A DNA stretch of 64,000 nucleotides from Geomobilibacter sp964432205 (GTDB taxonomy: Bacteria; Desulfobacterota; Desulfuromonadia; Geobacterales; DSM-12255): contig CAYSMK010000004.1 in the NCBI GenBank assembly GCA_964432205.1, positions 62,001 through 126,000 of the forward strand, read 5' to 3'. A program made the translations under genes and the position numbers. Each line of letters opens with the position of its first letter. The stretch's first letter is position 1. Below are positions 27,139 through 35,961 of the stretch, piece after piece. The notes under the pieces are model-generated. The model was not told where the DNA came from and ran no database searches. It saw only the letters and a list, made by a program, of their open reading frames with translations.

Positions 27139-28221
27139 TCAGGCGGCCTCTTCCGCGGCCATTTCGCCGAACAGCTCGTCGAAGACGTGCTGGACCGTGG
27201 TGATCCGCTCCGCCTTCCAGGCGTTGGTGCCGCAGAAAACGAGGCCGGTCTCCACGTCGCCGCGCTGGGCACGGTCCAGTGCGGTGACGATGCAGAACCG
27301 CTCGCCGCTCTCCTTGTAGGAACATTTCTTCAGGCAGGCATTGGCGCACAGGGTGGCATTGTCCTGGTCATAGCCGACAATCGCCTCCTGGTTGCCGATG
27401 ATCGCCCGCCCCGGAAGCCCTGCAGGACTCATGATCAGGCCGATATCCTCCTGCCGGCACTCCAGATAAGCCTGTTTGAAGGCATCGTCGGCATCGCACT
27501 CAACGGTCGGCACGAAGCGGCTCGCCATCTGCACCCCGTCGGCCCCTTCTGCCAGGGCATGCATGACATCTGCCCGGTCCCAGATGCCGCCGGCGGCGAT
27601 CACCGGAATCTCCCGGCCGAACTCGGCGGCAATGAACGCCTTGATGGCACGGATCGTACCGTACTGGTCATAGTCGCCGGTGCCGATCTGCTCGATCTTC
27701 TCTCCCAGATGGCCGCCCGCCGTATCCGGGTCTTCCACCACAATGGCATCCGGGAGGCGGTTATATCCTTTTTCCCATTTCTTGATGATCAACTGGGCAG
27801 CCCGCAGAGAGGAAACGATGGGGACCAGGGCCACGTCCGGCGCGTGGGACGTCAGGCCGGGAAGGGTCAGGGGGAGGCCGGCGCCACAGACAATGACCTT
27901 GGCGCCGCCGTCAATGGCAGCCTTCACCAGGGTCTCGAAATCGGCCAGGGCAACCATTACGTTGACCCCGATCACACCGTCAGGGGCAATCTCGTAGGCC
28001 TTGCGCAGTTCGGCCTTGAACGCCTCTGGCTCGGCCTGCAGGTAGTTGCTACCACGAAAGTAAGGGCTGTTGAGGGCGATGCCGGCAGCTGCCACCAGGC
28101 CGACGCCGCCACAGCGGGCCACATGACCGGCGAGCGAACCACCCGAAATCCGAACCCCCATCCCACCCTGGATAAGTGGGTACTTCGCGATATGCTTGCC
28201 GATCCGTAATGGTTTGAGCAC
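27139..28221 (-). CDS. Nitronate monooxygenase / NPD-family flavin oxidoreductase
   Basis: This FMN-binding TIM-barrel protein has 360 residues. PLIQGGMGVRISGGSLAGHVARCGGVG at the N-terminus, VIVCGAGLPLTLPG, the AGGHLG catalytic-His region and VIAAGGIWDRADVMHALAEGADGVQMASRFV are family signatures. A C-terminal Cys cluster (CANACLKKCSYKESGERFC) is unusual for plain nitronate monooxygenases but occurs in some anaerobes and may bind a metal centre. The physiological substrate is unknown. Confidence 0.88.
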   Translation of the reverse strand: MLKPLRIGKHIAKYPLIQGGMGVRISGGSLAGHVARCGGVGLVAAAGIALNSPYFRGSNYLQAEPEAFKAELRKAYEIAPDGVIGVNVMVALADFETLVKAAIDGGAKVIVCGAGLPLTLPGLTSHAPDVALVPIVSSLRAAQLIIKKWEKGYNRLPDAIVVEDPDTAGGHLGEKIEQIGTGDYDQYGTIRAIKAFIAAEFGREIPVIAAGGIWDRADVMHALAEGADGVQMASRFVPTVECDADDAFKQAYLECRQEDIGLIMSPAGLPGRAIIGNQEAIVGYDQDNATLCANACLKKCSYKESGERFCIVTALDRAQRGDVETGLVFCGTNAWKAERITTVQHVFDELFGEMAAEEAA

Positions 28222-28311
28222 AGACTCCCTCCTGATGTTGTTTTAGGAACAGTACCAAAAAACCGCGGGAAGCTGATGTAATAGAATTGTAAAACAGGAC
28301 GGTGACCACAA

Positions 28312-28415
28312 CATAACTCCCCCTGCCCCCTTCAGGCCCTTTGGGTCCTCTTAACTTAAGAGGGGGAACGGATTTCTCCTCCCCTTAAGATAAGGGGAGG
28401 GCGGGAGGGGTTATG
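28312..28415. repeat. MITE-like element with imperfect terminal inverted repeats
   Basis: CATAACTCCCCCTGCCCCC at one end pairs with GGGAGGGCGGGAGGGGTTATG at the other. Two internal palindromes (CTCTTAA/TTAAGAG and CCCCTTA/TAAGGGG) lie between. It is about 104 nt long, contains no ORF and lies before the histidine kinase gene. Confidence 0.65.
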
Positions 28416-28474
28416 ATGAGAACCTCCCCATATCACACCTTGCCAAGAGCCTGAGCCCATGGTACATCTTCGGC

Positions 28475-29413
28475 ATGACGAGGCTCAAACGATACTTCAC
28501 ACCGGTCGTCACCATGGTGGCGATGCAGTTGGTCTGGGTCCTGCTGGTCATCCTCTGGATATCCTGGATGGTCGGGCGCCACCGGGAACTGCGCAGGCTG
28601 TTGGAACGCTATCGTCCGGAGATGGTGCCGCCCGGCTTCGACTGGGTGTCGCTGGTGGAGGGGCTGGTCCTGCTCCTGGTGGTCCTGGCAGGCTTCTACG
28701 CCATCTTCCTCTTCTGGAAGCGCCAGTCAAGTCTCTATCAGCGACAACGGGCCTTCATCACCCAGGTGACCCATGAACTCAAATCCCCCCTCGCCTCCAT
28801 CCAGCTTCATCTGGAAACCATTCGCCTCAGGAAGCCATCGCCCGACAAGCTCGAACGGTTCCTGGAGACCATGCTCTCCGACACGGAACGCCTCAACAAC
28901 CTGATCAACAACATACTGATAGCTGCCAAGCTCGAACAGCGTCGCGGCAAGCAGAGCTTCCCGGTACAGGACATAAGCGAATTCGTCACCCACTCCCTGG
29001 AACAGAAACGCAAGCTCCTCCCGGAAGGGGGCTGCCTGACCCTGCATATCGAGCCGGGAATAAAGGCCCCCATCGACAGCGAGGGGGTGGAAACCGCCCT
29101 GCGCAACCTGCTGGAAAACGCCATACTCTACAGCCCTGCCGCTCCGGAGATCACGGTTACCCTGAAAAAGACCGGCCGCACCTGTCAGCTGATCGTCAGC
29201 GACCGGGGAAAGGGACTCACCGCTGCCGAACTGCGCAAGGTCTTCAACATGTTCTACCGGGTACGGGAGCATGGCGAAAACATCCGCGGCTCAGGGCTTG
29301 GCCTGTACATCGTCAGGTCGGTAGCCCAGGAGCACGGTGGGAACGTCCGCGCGGAAAGCGCAGGTCCTGGCAGGGGCACCTCTTTCATTGTCACCCTGCC
29401 GTGCAGCGATTGA
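28475..29413 (+). CDS. Membrane sensor histidine kinase
   Basis: This protein has 312 residues. Two membrane segments (about residues 10-33 and 60-83) flank a short periplasmic loop, so it has little extracytoplasmic sensor domain. The phospho-acceptor His is in FITQVTHELKSPLASIQLH, the N-box in LRNLLENAILYS, the G1 box in SDRGKGLT and the G2 box in GSGLGLYIV. It is encoded 15 nt before its response regulator. The signal is unknown. Confidence 0.93.
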   Translation: MTRLKRYFTPVVTMVAMQLVWVLLVILWISWMVGRHRELRRLLERYRPEMVPPGFDWVSLVEGLVLLLVVLAGFYAIFLFWKRQSSLYQRQRAFITQVTHELKSPLASIQLHLETIRLRKPSPDKLERFLETMLSDTERLNNLINNILIAAKLEQRRGKQSFPVQDISEFVTHSLEQKRKLLPEGGCLTLHIEPGIKAPIDSEGVETALRNLLENAILYSPAAPEITVTLKKTGRTCQLIVSDRGKGLTAAELRKVFNMFYRVREHGENIRGSGLGLYIVRSVAQEHGGNVRAESAGPGRGTSFIVTLPCSD

Positions 29414-29428
29414 TCGAGAGGATGGAGC

Positions 29429-30133
29429 ATGGGGAGTGAAAAACCGCACATACTGCTCGTGGAGGATGAGATCCACCTGGCCCGGGGGATCTGCTACAAC
29501 CTGGAACTGGAAGAGTACCGGGTAAGCCATGTGGAGAGCGGCGAGGAGGCGTTGGAGCTCCTCTCCTTCGAGCGCTTTTCCCTGGTCATCCTGGACGTGA
29601 TGCTGCCCGGCATGGACGGCTTCGGGGTCTGCCGCAAGATCCGGGAGATGGACAGCCGGGTGCCGATCCTGATTCTCACTGCACGGGTCAACGAGGGGGA
29701 CCGCATTACCGGGCTGACCAGCGGCGCCGATGATTATCTGACCAAACCATTCAGCCTGGACGAGTTCCTGCTGCGGGTGCGGGGGATGCTACGGCGCTCG
29801 GCCTGGTATCGGCCGGAGCCGGTGGAGGAAGGGTACCGGTTCGGCGACAACGAGGTATTTCTCCTCTCCTACCGGGCACGCACTGCCCAGGGGGAAATCG
29901 ACCTGACCGACCTGGAGGTGCGGGTTCTCACCCTCTTCTTCCAGAACGAGGGGGCAACCCTCTCCAGGGCCGAGCTCCTGGAAAAGGTCTGGGGGTACGC
30001 CGCCAACGCCGAAACCCGGACCCTGGACAACTTCATCGTGCGGCTGCGCAAATACTTCGAACCCGATCCGGCCGATCCGGTCTTTTTCCAGACCGTCCGG
30101 GGGGTGGGGTACCGGTTCTCGCGAGGCGAGTGA
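29429..30133 (+). CDS. OmpR/PhoB-family response regulator
   Basis: This protein has 234 residues. The receiver starts HILLVEDEIHLARG, with the phospho-Asp in LVILDVMLPGMDG and the Lys in DYLTKPFSLDEF. The winged-helix DNA-binding domain includes DLTDLEVRVLTLFFQN and TLDNFIVRLRKYFEPDP...TVRGVGYRF. It is the cognate partner of the upstream kinase. A terminator follows at 30170-30206. Confidence 0.95.
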   Translation: MGSEKPHILLVEDEIHLARGICYNLELEEYRVSHVESGEEALELLSFERFSLVILDVMLPGMDGFGVCRKIREMDSRVPILILTARVNEGDRITGLTSGADDYLTKPFSLDEFLLRVRGMLRRSAWYRPEPVEEGYRFGDNEVFLLSYRARTAQGEIDLTDLEVRVLTLFFQNEGATLSRAELLEKVWGYAANAETRTLDNFIVRLRKYFEPDPADPVFFQTVRGVGYRFSRGE

Positions 30134-30240
30134 GGAACGAGGAACCGTAACCTCCCCAGTCCAAAAAGTAAAGGCCGGATGGCAACGCCACCGGCCTTTT
30201 TCTTTTAACCTCGATCCTCGGACCTTGGTCCTCGCTCCTG
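30131..30240. repeat. Heptamer-periodic facing arms flanking the terminator before metK
   Basis: The left arm repeats GAGGAAC. The right arm reads CTCGATC CTCGGAC CTTGGTC CTCGCTC. The terminator at 30170-30206 lies between the arms. Confidence 0.65.
30170..30206. terminator. Bidirectional terminator between the response regulator and metK
   Basis: AAAGGCCGG and CCGGCCTTT arms are followed by T's on the plus strand and by T-rich sequence on the minus strand, so it serves the convergent genes. Confidence 0.85.
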
Positions 30241-30243
30241 CCT

Positions 30244-31416
30244 TTAAATGCCCGCCTTCTCCCTGATGATGGCGGCCTTGTCGGTCCGCTCCCAGGTGAA
30301 TTCCGGCAGCTCGCGGCCGAAGTGGCCATAGGCGGCGGTCTTTTTGTAGATCGGGCGGAGCAGGTTCAACTGCTCGATGATGGCGCGGGGCCGGAGGTCG
30401 AACACCTCGCGGACGATCTCCGCGATCCGCTTGGACGGGATCTTACCGGTGCCGGCAGTATCCACGAGCACCGATACCGGTTCGGCCACGCCAATGGCGT
30501 AAGCGACCTGGACCTCGCACTTCTCGCACAGGCCGGCAGCCACCAGGTTCTTGGCCACGTAGCGTCCCATGTAGGCGGCGGAACGGTCCACCTTGCTGGG
30601 ATCCTTGCCGGAGAAGGCACCGCCGCCGTGGGCACCGTGGCCGCCGTAGCTGTCGACGATGATCTTCCGGCCGGTCAGGCCGCAGTCACCCATGGGACCG
30701 CCGATGACGAAGCGGCCGGTGGGGTTGATCAGGTAACGGGTCTTGTCGGTCAGCAGGTTGGCCGGAATGACCTTCTTGACAACCTCCTCGATGATCCCCT
30801 CCTTGATGGTCTCGTAGGTGACCTCAGGGGTATGCTGGGAGGAGATGACCACCGTGTCCACAAAGGCAGGCTTGCCGTTCAGGTATTGGATGGAAACCTG
30901 GGACTTGGAATCGGGACGGAGGAAGTCGAGGACGCCGGACTTGCGCACGTCAGCCAGCTTCTTTACCAACTGGTGGGAAAGAAGGATCGTCATCGGCATC
31001 AGCTCTTTGGTTTCATCGCAGGCGTAGCCGAACATCAGCCCCTGGTCGCCGGCCCCCTGCTCCTTGTAGAGCCCGTCCCCCTCGTTCACCCCCTGGGCGA
31101 TATCGGGAGACTGCTTGTCGATGGAGACGAGGACGGCACAGGTTTCCCAGTCGAACCCCATGGCCGAGTCGTTGTAGCCGATCTCCTTGATGGTCTCACG
31201 GACCACCTTGGGGTAGTCGACGATTGCAGAAGTGGTGATTTCACCGGCTATCACTGCCATGCCGGTCGTCACCAGGGTCTCGCAGGCGACGCGGGCCTTG
31301 GGATCCTGCTCCAGGATGGCGTCGAGAATGGCATCCGAAACCTGGTCGGCCACCTTGTCGGGGTGCCCCTCCGACACCGACTCGGACGTAAAAATGTAGT
31401 CGTCCATCTCCATCAT
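30244..31416 (-). CDS. metK: S-adenosylmethionine synthetase
   Basis: This enzyme of about 390 residues makes SAM from methionine and ATP. The N-terminal FTSESVSEGHPDKVADQVSDAILD, the P-loop-like GAGDQGLMFGYA and the GGGAFSGKDPSKVDRSAAY motif are all intact. The ATG at 31416 is well spaced from AGGAGG; a GTG two codons upstream is too close. With AhcY it forms the SAM cycle, though the two genes are in separate units here. Confidence 0.97.
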   Translation of the reverse strand: MMEMDDYIFTSESVSEGHPDKVADQVSDAILDAILEQDPKARVACETLVTTGMAVIAGEITTSAIVDYPKVVRETIKEIGYNDSAMGFDWETCAVLVSIDKQSPDIAQGVNEGDGLYKEQGAGDQGLMFGYACDETKELMPMTILLSHQLVKKLADVRKSGVLDFLRPDSKSQVSIQYLNGKPAFVDTVVISSQHTPEVTYETIKEGIIEEVVKKVIPANLLTDKTRYLINPTGRFVIGGPMGDCGLTGRKIIVDSYGGHGAHGGGAFSGKDPSKVDRSAAYMGRYVAKNLVAAGLCEKCEVQVAYAIGVAEPVSVLVDTAGTGKIPSKRIAEIVREVFDLRPRAIIEQLNLLRPIYKKTAAYGHFGRELPEFTWERTDKAAIIREKAGI

Positions 31417-31479
31417 CTGCACTTCCTCCTCTGTTCACTCCGCTGTCGGAATGTTCGTATCGTTACAAAAAGACTGTCC

Positions 31480-31509
31480 TATATATCGTTGGACCGACCT
31501 TATTGTCAA
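31480..31509 (-). promoter_or_regulatory. Sigma-70-type promoter of metK
   Basis: On the minus strand a perfect TTGACA (31504-31509) is followed after 18 nt by TATATA (31480-31485). No SAM riboswitch was recognised in the short leader. Confidence 0.6.
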
Positions 31510-31606
31510 GCATGAAAACCATCAACCCGCCGTCCTTGACAGTCGGCAACCCGCCGGCAACAATGATCTTTATGGCCCGGCAATGCCGACAACACGAGGT
31601 GACACC

Positions 31607-31888
31607 ATGCACGTCTTTTCGCTCCTGATCGAGCTGGAACTCCCCTGCAACTCACTGAAAGGCAAACGGGCCATAATCAAGAGCATCATAGCCCGGGCAC
31701 GCAACCGGTTCAATGTGGCCGGGGCCGAGGTGGCGAATCAGGACGATTGGGGCACGGCGCAGCTGGCCTTCGTGTCGGTGAGCGGCGACCGTGGCTACGC
31801 CCGCCGGCTCCTGGAGCAGCTTGAGGAGTGGATAGTCAGCGAGCGTCCGGATCTGCCAATACACTTTGTCGACTATGAAGAGCGATAA
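31607..31888 (+). CDS. DUF503 (YlxP-like) small protein
   Basis: This protein has 93 residues, the full family length. The start MHVFSLLIELELPCNSLKGKRAIIKSII and the segment RFNVAGAEVANQDDWGTAQLAFVSVS are typical of DUF503. It is usually encoded near infB-rbfA in other bacteria; here it stands alone between metK and the OmpA gene. The role is unknown. The ATG at 31607 follows CGAGGTG. Confidence 0.88.
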   Translation: MHVFSLLIELELPCNSLKGKRAIIKSIIARARNRFNVAGAEVANQDDWGTAQLAFVSVSGDRGYARRLLEQLEEWIVSERPDLPIHFVDYEER

Positions 31889-31892
31889 AGAG

Positions 31893-31920
31893 TTGCAGGA
31901 CGGCCTCCCGCCTGTATACT
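31893..31920 (+). promoter_or_regulatory. Possible sigma-70 promoter of the OmpA-family gene
   Basis: TTGCAG (31893-31898), a 16-nt spacer and TATACT (31915-31920) lie about 55 nt before the start codon. Confidence 0.5.
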
Positions 31921-31976
31921 TCTCCTCAGATGTAAATGCATCTTCATAAAAACTGGCAAACAACAAGGAGGGACGT

Positions 31977-33410
31977 ATGAAGAAAAACATTGTGGTGGCA
32001 GCCTGCCTTTCGGCAGCTCTCGTGGGGACCATGGCCCATGCCGCCAACAAAGCAGAAACATTCGTGATCTCGCCTTTCGTAGGCGGGTATACCTTCGACG
32101 GCAAACAGCACCTGGAGACCTGGCCGGTCTACGGTATCCGGGGCGGCTACAACTTCACCGACCACGTCGGCGCCGAAGCGGTGTTCGATTATGTTTCCAC
32201 CGAATCGACCCGCGCTGCCGGCGATGCGGATGTCTATAACTACCGGTTGGAAGCACTCTACCACTTTTTCCCCGAGGCGCGCCTCGTCCCGTACCTGGCA
32301 GCAGGCTACGGCGCCATCACCGTCGATCAGGACCAGAAAAAGACGACGCGCGGTGCCTTCAACTACGGGGCCGGCCTCAAGTATTTTCTGACCGATACCC
32401 TGGCGCTCCGCGGCGACGTCCGCCATCTGGTCATGAACAAGGAACGGACGCTGCACAACCTCGAGTATACGGTAGGCGCTGCCCTTTATTTCGGTGGTGC
32501 CCAACCGGCACCCAAAGCGGTTGCACCGGAACCGCCGCCGGCACCGAAACCGGTCGTACAGCCCCCACCGGCCGCACCGGCAGCCCCGACCGCAACCCTG
32601 TCGGCCGCTCCGGGCACGATCACTCCGGGCCAAGCCGTCACGCTGAGCTGGAGTTCGCAACATGCCAAGAGCTGCACGATTCAGCCGGATGGAGAAACGG
32701 TGGCACCGCAGGGCTCCAAGACCGCCACCCCGGCTGCGGCCACCTCCTACACCCTGACCTGCACCGGCGACGGCGGCACGGCCACCAGCGCCGCAAACGT
32801 CGCGGTAAACCAGCCGGCTGCACCAACCGCCACCCTGTCAATCGCACCGGCCACGGTGACGAAAGGCGAATCGGCCAAGCTTAGCTGGACCTCGCAGAAT
32901 GCGACGAACTGCGATATCCAGCCCGGCGTAGGTGCGGTTCAGCCGCAGGGATCCGCCAGCGTAACCCCTGCAGCCCCCACCACCTACACGCTTAACTGCA
33001 CCGGCGCTGGCGGCAAGGCCAGCAGTACGGCCAATGTGGCACTGTCCGAGAAGCTCTGCATCACCCTGAAAGTCCAGTTCGATACCGACAAGGCCGTGAT
33101 CAAGCCCAGGTACCACAACGATATCAAGCAGGTGGGCGATTTCCTCAACAAGTATCCGAACGCCACCGGCGTCATCGAAGGACACACTGACAACCAGGGC
33201 GGCGCCGAATATAACCTGAAACTCTCCCAGAAGCGGGCCGATGCCGTACGAGCATACATCATCGACAAGTTCGGCATTGCCGGAGACCGGCTCACGGCCA
33301 AGGGGTACGGCCTGACCAAGCCGGTTGCCGACAACGCCACAGCAGAAGGGCGGGCCAAGAACCGCCGCATCGATGCCACAATCGACTGCGTCGTAACCGT
33401 CACCAAGTAG
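31977..33410 (+). CDS. OmpA-family outer-membrane protein with two Ig-like repeats
   Basis: This protein has 477 residues with a signal peptide ending MAHA. An eight-stranded OmpA-type barrel spans about residues 25-178 (FVISPFVGGYTFDG... to GAALYFGG). A Pro-rich linker follows. Two repeats of about 75 residues come next (PTATLSAAPGTITPGQAVTLSWSS and PTATLSIAPATVTKGESAKLSWTS), each with a matched Cys pair. The peptidoglycan-binding OmpA domain runs from about 355 (VQFDTDKAVIKP, GHTDNQGGAEYNLKLSQKRADAV, NRRIDATI). It likely tethers the outer membrane to the wall. AAGGAGGG precedes the ATG. Confidence 0.92.
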   Translation: MKKNIVVAACLSAALVGTMAHAANKAETFVISPFVGGYTFDGKQHLETWPVYGIRGGYNFTDHVGAEAVFDYVSTESTRAAGDADVYNYRLEALYHFFPEARLVPYLAAGYGAITVDQDQKKTTRGAFNYGAGLKYFLTDTLALRGDVRHLVMNKERTLHNLEYTVGAALYFGGAQPAPKAVAPEPPPAPKPVVQPPPAAPAAPTATLSAAPGTITPGQAVTLSWSSQHAKSCTIQPDGETVAPQGSKTATPAAATSYTLTCTGDGGTATSAANVAVNQPAAPTATLSIAPATVTKGESAKLSWTSQNATNCDIQPGVGAVQPQGSASVTPAAPTTYTLNCTGAGGKASSTANVALSEKLCITLKVQFDTDKAVIKPRYHNDIKQVGDFLNKYPNATGVIEGHTDNQGGAEYNLKLSQKRADAVRAYIIDKFGIAGDRLTAKGYGLTKPVADNATAEGRAKNRRIDATIDCVVTVTK

Positions 33411-33430
33411 AATAAACCGCTGCCCCAATT

Positions 33431-33467
33431 AAAGAAGGCGTTCCTCCTCGGGGGAACGCCTTCTTTA
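33431..33467. terminator. Strong bidirectional terminator between the OmpA gene and ptsI
   Basis: AAAGAAGGCGTTCC pairs perfectly with GGAACGCCTTCTTT across an eight-nt loop, with T-rich ends on both strands. Confidence 0.9.
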
Positions 33468-33493
33468 TTGTCCTCTCCTCTGTGCCGAAAGGA

Positions 33494-35257
33494 TCAGTCG
33501 AAGCTGTCAGAAAAATGAGCGGCAATTTCGACATTGAGAAACGCTTCCACCTCTGCGGCAGTAGCAAATGTGAGGGCGGTAGCGGTCAGGCGGTCGGCGT
33601 CGGCCTTGGTGCAACGCCGCAGGATACGTTTAACGCGCGGGATGGATGGGGCGTTCATGGACAGTTCGTCAAATCCGAGCCCCAGGAGGATCGGCAAATA
33701 GGTCGGATCACCCGCCATCTCCCCGCACATGCAGATTCTGATGCCCGCGGCATGCGCGGCATCGGTCACCATCTTCAGGGAGCGGAGCACTGCCGGATGG
33801 AGCGGCTCGTACAGGTGGGAAAGGTGCTCGTTGGTACGGTCGATGGCCAGTGAGTACTGGATCAGATCGTTGGTACCGACGCTGAAAAAATCCACTTCCC
33901 GGGCCAACAGGTCGGCTATGATGACTGCCGATGGCACCTCGATCATGATGCCGACCGGAACCTGACCGTCAAATGGTATCCCTTCCCGCCCCAACTCCAC
34001 CGCCACCTCTGTCAGGAGACGCTTCACGGCCCGCACCTCGTCGATGCCGGATATCATGGGAAAGAAAATGCGCACCCTGCCGTGGGCGCTGGCCCGCAGG
34101 ATCGCCCGCAGCTGTGGTCGAAGCGTCTCGGGGTGACGCAGGGAAAGCCTCACTGCCCTTAAGCCCAGGGCCGGGTTCAATTCATCGGCAAGGTTCAGGC
34201 CGGGGACGAACTTATCCCCACCAACATCCAGGGTTCTGATGGTCACCACAGCCGGCGACATGGCACTGACCACCGCCGAGTAAGCCCGGTACTGCTCCTC
34301 TTCCGTTGGCAGATCGTTGCGGTTCATGAAGAGCATCTCGGTCCGGTAGAGGCCGATCCCTTCCCCACCATGCCCCTTGAGCGCGGCAATCTCTTCCGCA
34401 AACTCCACATTACCCATCAGGCTGACAGGGTGGCCATCAAGGGTCTCGGCCGGCAGGTCACGAATCTTGGCCAATTCGTGCTCGACATACTCGAAGTACT
34501 GCTTGCGGCGGAGATATTCGCGAAAGGTGTCCTCGTCGGGATTGATGACAACCGTCCCGGTACTGCCATCGACGATCAGGTGGTCGCCGGTCGCCACAGA
34601 AGCCGTCACATTCTCCAGGCCGATAACCGCCGGAATTTCCAGAGCTCGTGCCAGAATGGCCGAATGGGACGTCTTCCCCCCGAGATCGGTGACAAAGCCC
34701 ATCACCTTGCTCTTGTCAATCTGCAGGATGTCGGCAGGGGAAAGGTCGTGGGCAACGATCACGACCTTGCCGTCGATCTCGTTCAACGACTCCTGCTCCT
34801 TGCCGACCATATGGCGAAGGATCCGTTCGACGACGATCTCCACGTCACTGCTGCGTTCCCGCAGGTACTCGTCTTCGATGGTGATGAAAAAGGCGTTAAA
34901 GGTCTGGAGGGTCTTCTTGAGGGCTGCTTCGGCATTGATGAGCGCGGTGGCGATGATCCGCTCCGTTTCGTCCACCAGCATCGGATCATCCAGCATCATC
35001 AGATGGGTATCGATTACGTAGAGATGCTCAGGGCCGCGCTCGGCGGCAAGCTGATTCTTCAGCTGCACAAGATCGCGGCGGGTCCTGGCCAGAGCCTCCC
35101 GGTAACGGCGGACTTCATCCGCTACCTCATCGGGCTCGATACTGGTCTCTGCTACGGCTACCCGGCTCCGGTCGGTCACCCGGGCCAGCCCGATGGCGAT
35201 CCCCGGAGAGGCGGCCAGCCCCTGCAGATGCCGATTTTCAGTCTTCGCCAAACCCAT
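33494..35257 (-). CDS. ptsI: Phosphoenolpyruvate-protein phosphotransferase (PTS enzyme I)
   Basis: This 587-residue cytoplasmic enzyme passes phosphate from PEP to HPr. The phospho-His lies in DLGGKTSHSAILARALEIPAVIG. The PEP-binding Arg region includes GIGLYRTEMLFM, and the active-site Cys is in RICMCGEMAGDP. It overlaps ptsH by 20 nt. Only regulatory PTS genes are nearby and no sugar permease was seen in the window. Confidence 0.97.
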   Translation of the reverse strand: MGLAKTENRHLQGLAASPGIAIGLARVTDRSRVAVAETSIEPDEVADEVRRYREALARTRRDLVQLKNQLAAERGPEHLYVIDTHLMMLDDPMLVDETERIIATALINAEAALKKTLQTFNAFFITIEDEYLRERSSDVEIVVERILRHMVGKEQESLNEIDGKVVIVAHDLSPADILQIDKSKVMGFVTDLGGKTSHSAILARALEIPAVIGLENVTASVATGDHLIVDGSTGTVVINPDEDTFREYLRRKQYFEYVEHELAKIRDLPAETLDGHPVSLMGNVEFAEEIAALKGHGGEGIGLYRTEMLFMNRNDLPTEEEQYRAYSAVVSAMSPAVVTIRTLDVGGDKFVPGLNLADELNPALGLRAVRLSLRHPETLRPQLRAILRASAHGRVRIFFPMISGIDEVRAVKRLLTEVAVELGREGIPFDGQVPVGIMIEVPSAVIIADLLAREVDFFSVGTNDLIQYSLAIDRTNEHLSHLYEPLHPAVLRSLKMVTDAAHAAGIRICMCGEMAGDPTYLPILLGLGFDELSMNAPSIPRVKRILRRCTKADADRLTATALTFATAAEVEAFLNVEIAAHFSDSFD

Positions 35258-35504
35258 CGCGGATCAGCTCCCCGAGGACAGCCATAGCACGTTCCTCGTC
35301 CTCACCATCGACCGTTACCTGAATGATCGTACCTTTTGCCGCAGCCAGCATCATGATCCCCATGATGCTTTTGCCGTTCACCTCAATCTCGTCACGGCGC
35401 ACCTTCACTTCCGAAGAGAACTGGCTCGCCGTCTTGACAAAGAGCGCCGAGGCCCGCGCATGGAGCCCCAGTTTGTTGATGATGGTAAACTCTTCTGTCT
35501 GCAT
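35238..35504 (-). CDS. ptsH: HPr phosphocarrier protein
   Basis: This protein has 88 residues. The phospho-His is in NKLGLHARASALFVK (His15) and the regulatory Ser46 site is in VNGKSIMGIMML. Both phosphorylation sites are kept, in line with an HPr kinase gene (hprK) in the same cluster. Confidence 0.96.
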   Translation of the reverse strand: MQTEEFTIINKLGLHARASALFVKTASQFSSEVKVRRDEIEVNGKSIMGIMMLAAAKGTIIQVTVDGEDEERAMAVLGELIRDGFGED

Positions 35505-35565
35505 CTATTCGCACTCCGGAGCACTAGCGGATCTACACCATGGGCGTCGCCGGCAACGGCCGACA

Positions 35566-35958
35566 CTATTTCAGATAATCGCCGGCCACTGCCACGCTGT
35601 CCCGGCCGCACCCCTTCAACTGGGCAGCCAGTTCTGCCACACCATAGCGGCCCCGATCTCCGGCAAACTTGATCAGCATCGGAAGATTGACGCCGGTAAG
35701 CACCTCCACCCGGCCATCTTCAAGAAACGAAAGGCTCATGTTGGAAGGGGTCCCGCCGAACATATCGGTCATGATAACAACCCCTTCTGCGCCGACTTTT
35801 TCGATTGCCCCGGCAATCTCTTCACGGATGGCCTCCACCGCGGCGCCGGTTTCAATCCCGACCGCCTCGGCCAAAGGGATGGGGCCGACAATCATTTGCG
35901 CTGCATTGAGCAGTTCGCGGGCAAGGCCCGCATGGGCTACCACAACCAGACCTATCAT
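35566..35958 (-). CDS. PTS mannose-family EIIA component
   Basis: This is a 130-residue EIIA-Man domain protein. The phospho-His is in LVVVAHAGLARELLNAA (His9), and DMFGGTPSNMSLSFL is the family signature. No EIIB, EIIC or EIID partner is visible, so it probably acts as a regulatory phosphorylation sink rather than in sugar uptake. It sits between rapZ and ptsH. Confidence 0.92.
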   Translation of the reverse strand: MIGLVVVAHAGLARELLNAAQMIVGPIPLAEAVGIETGAAVEAIREEIAGAIEKVGAEGVVIMTDMFGGTPSNMSLSFLEDGRVEVLTGVNLPMLIKFAGDRGRYGVAELAAQLKGCGRDSVAVAGDYLK

Positions 35959-35961
35959 TGT

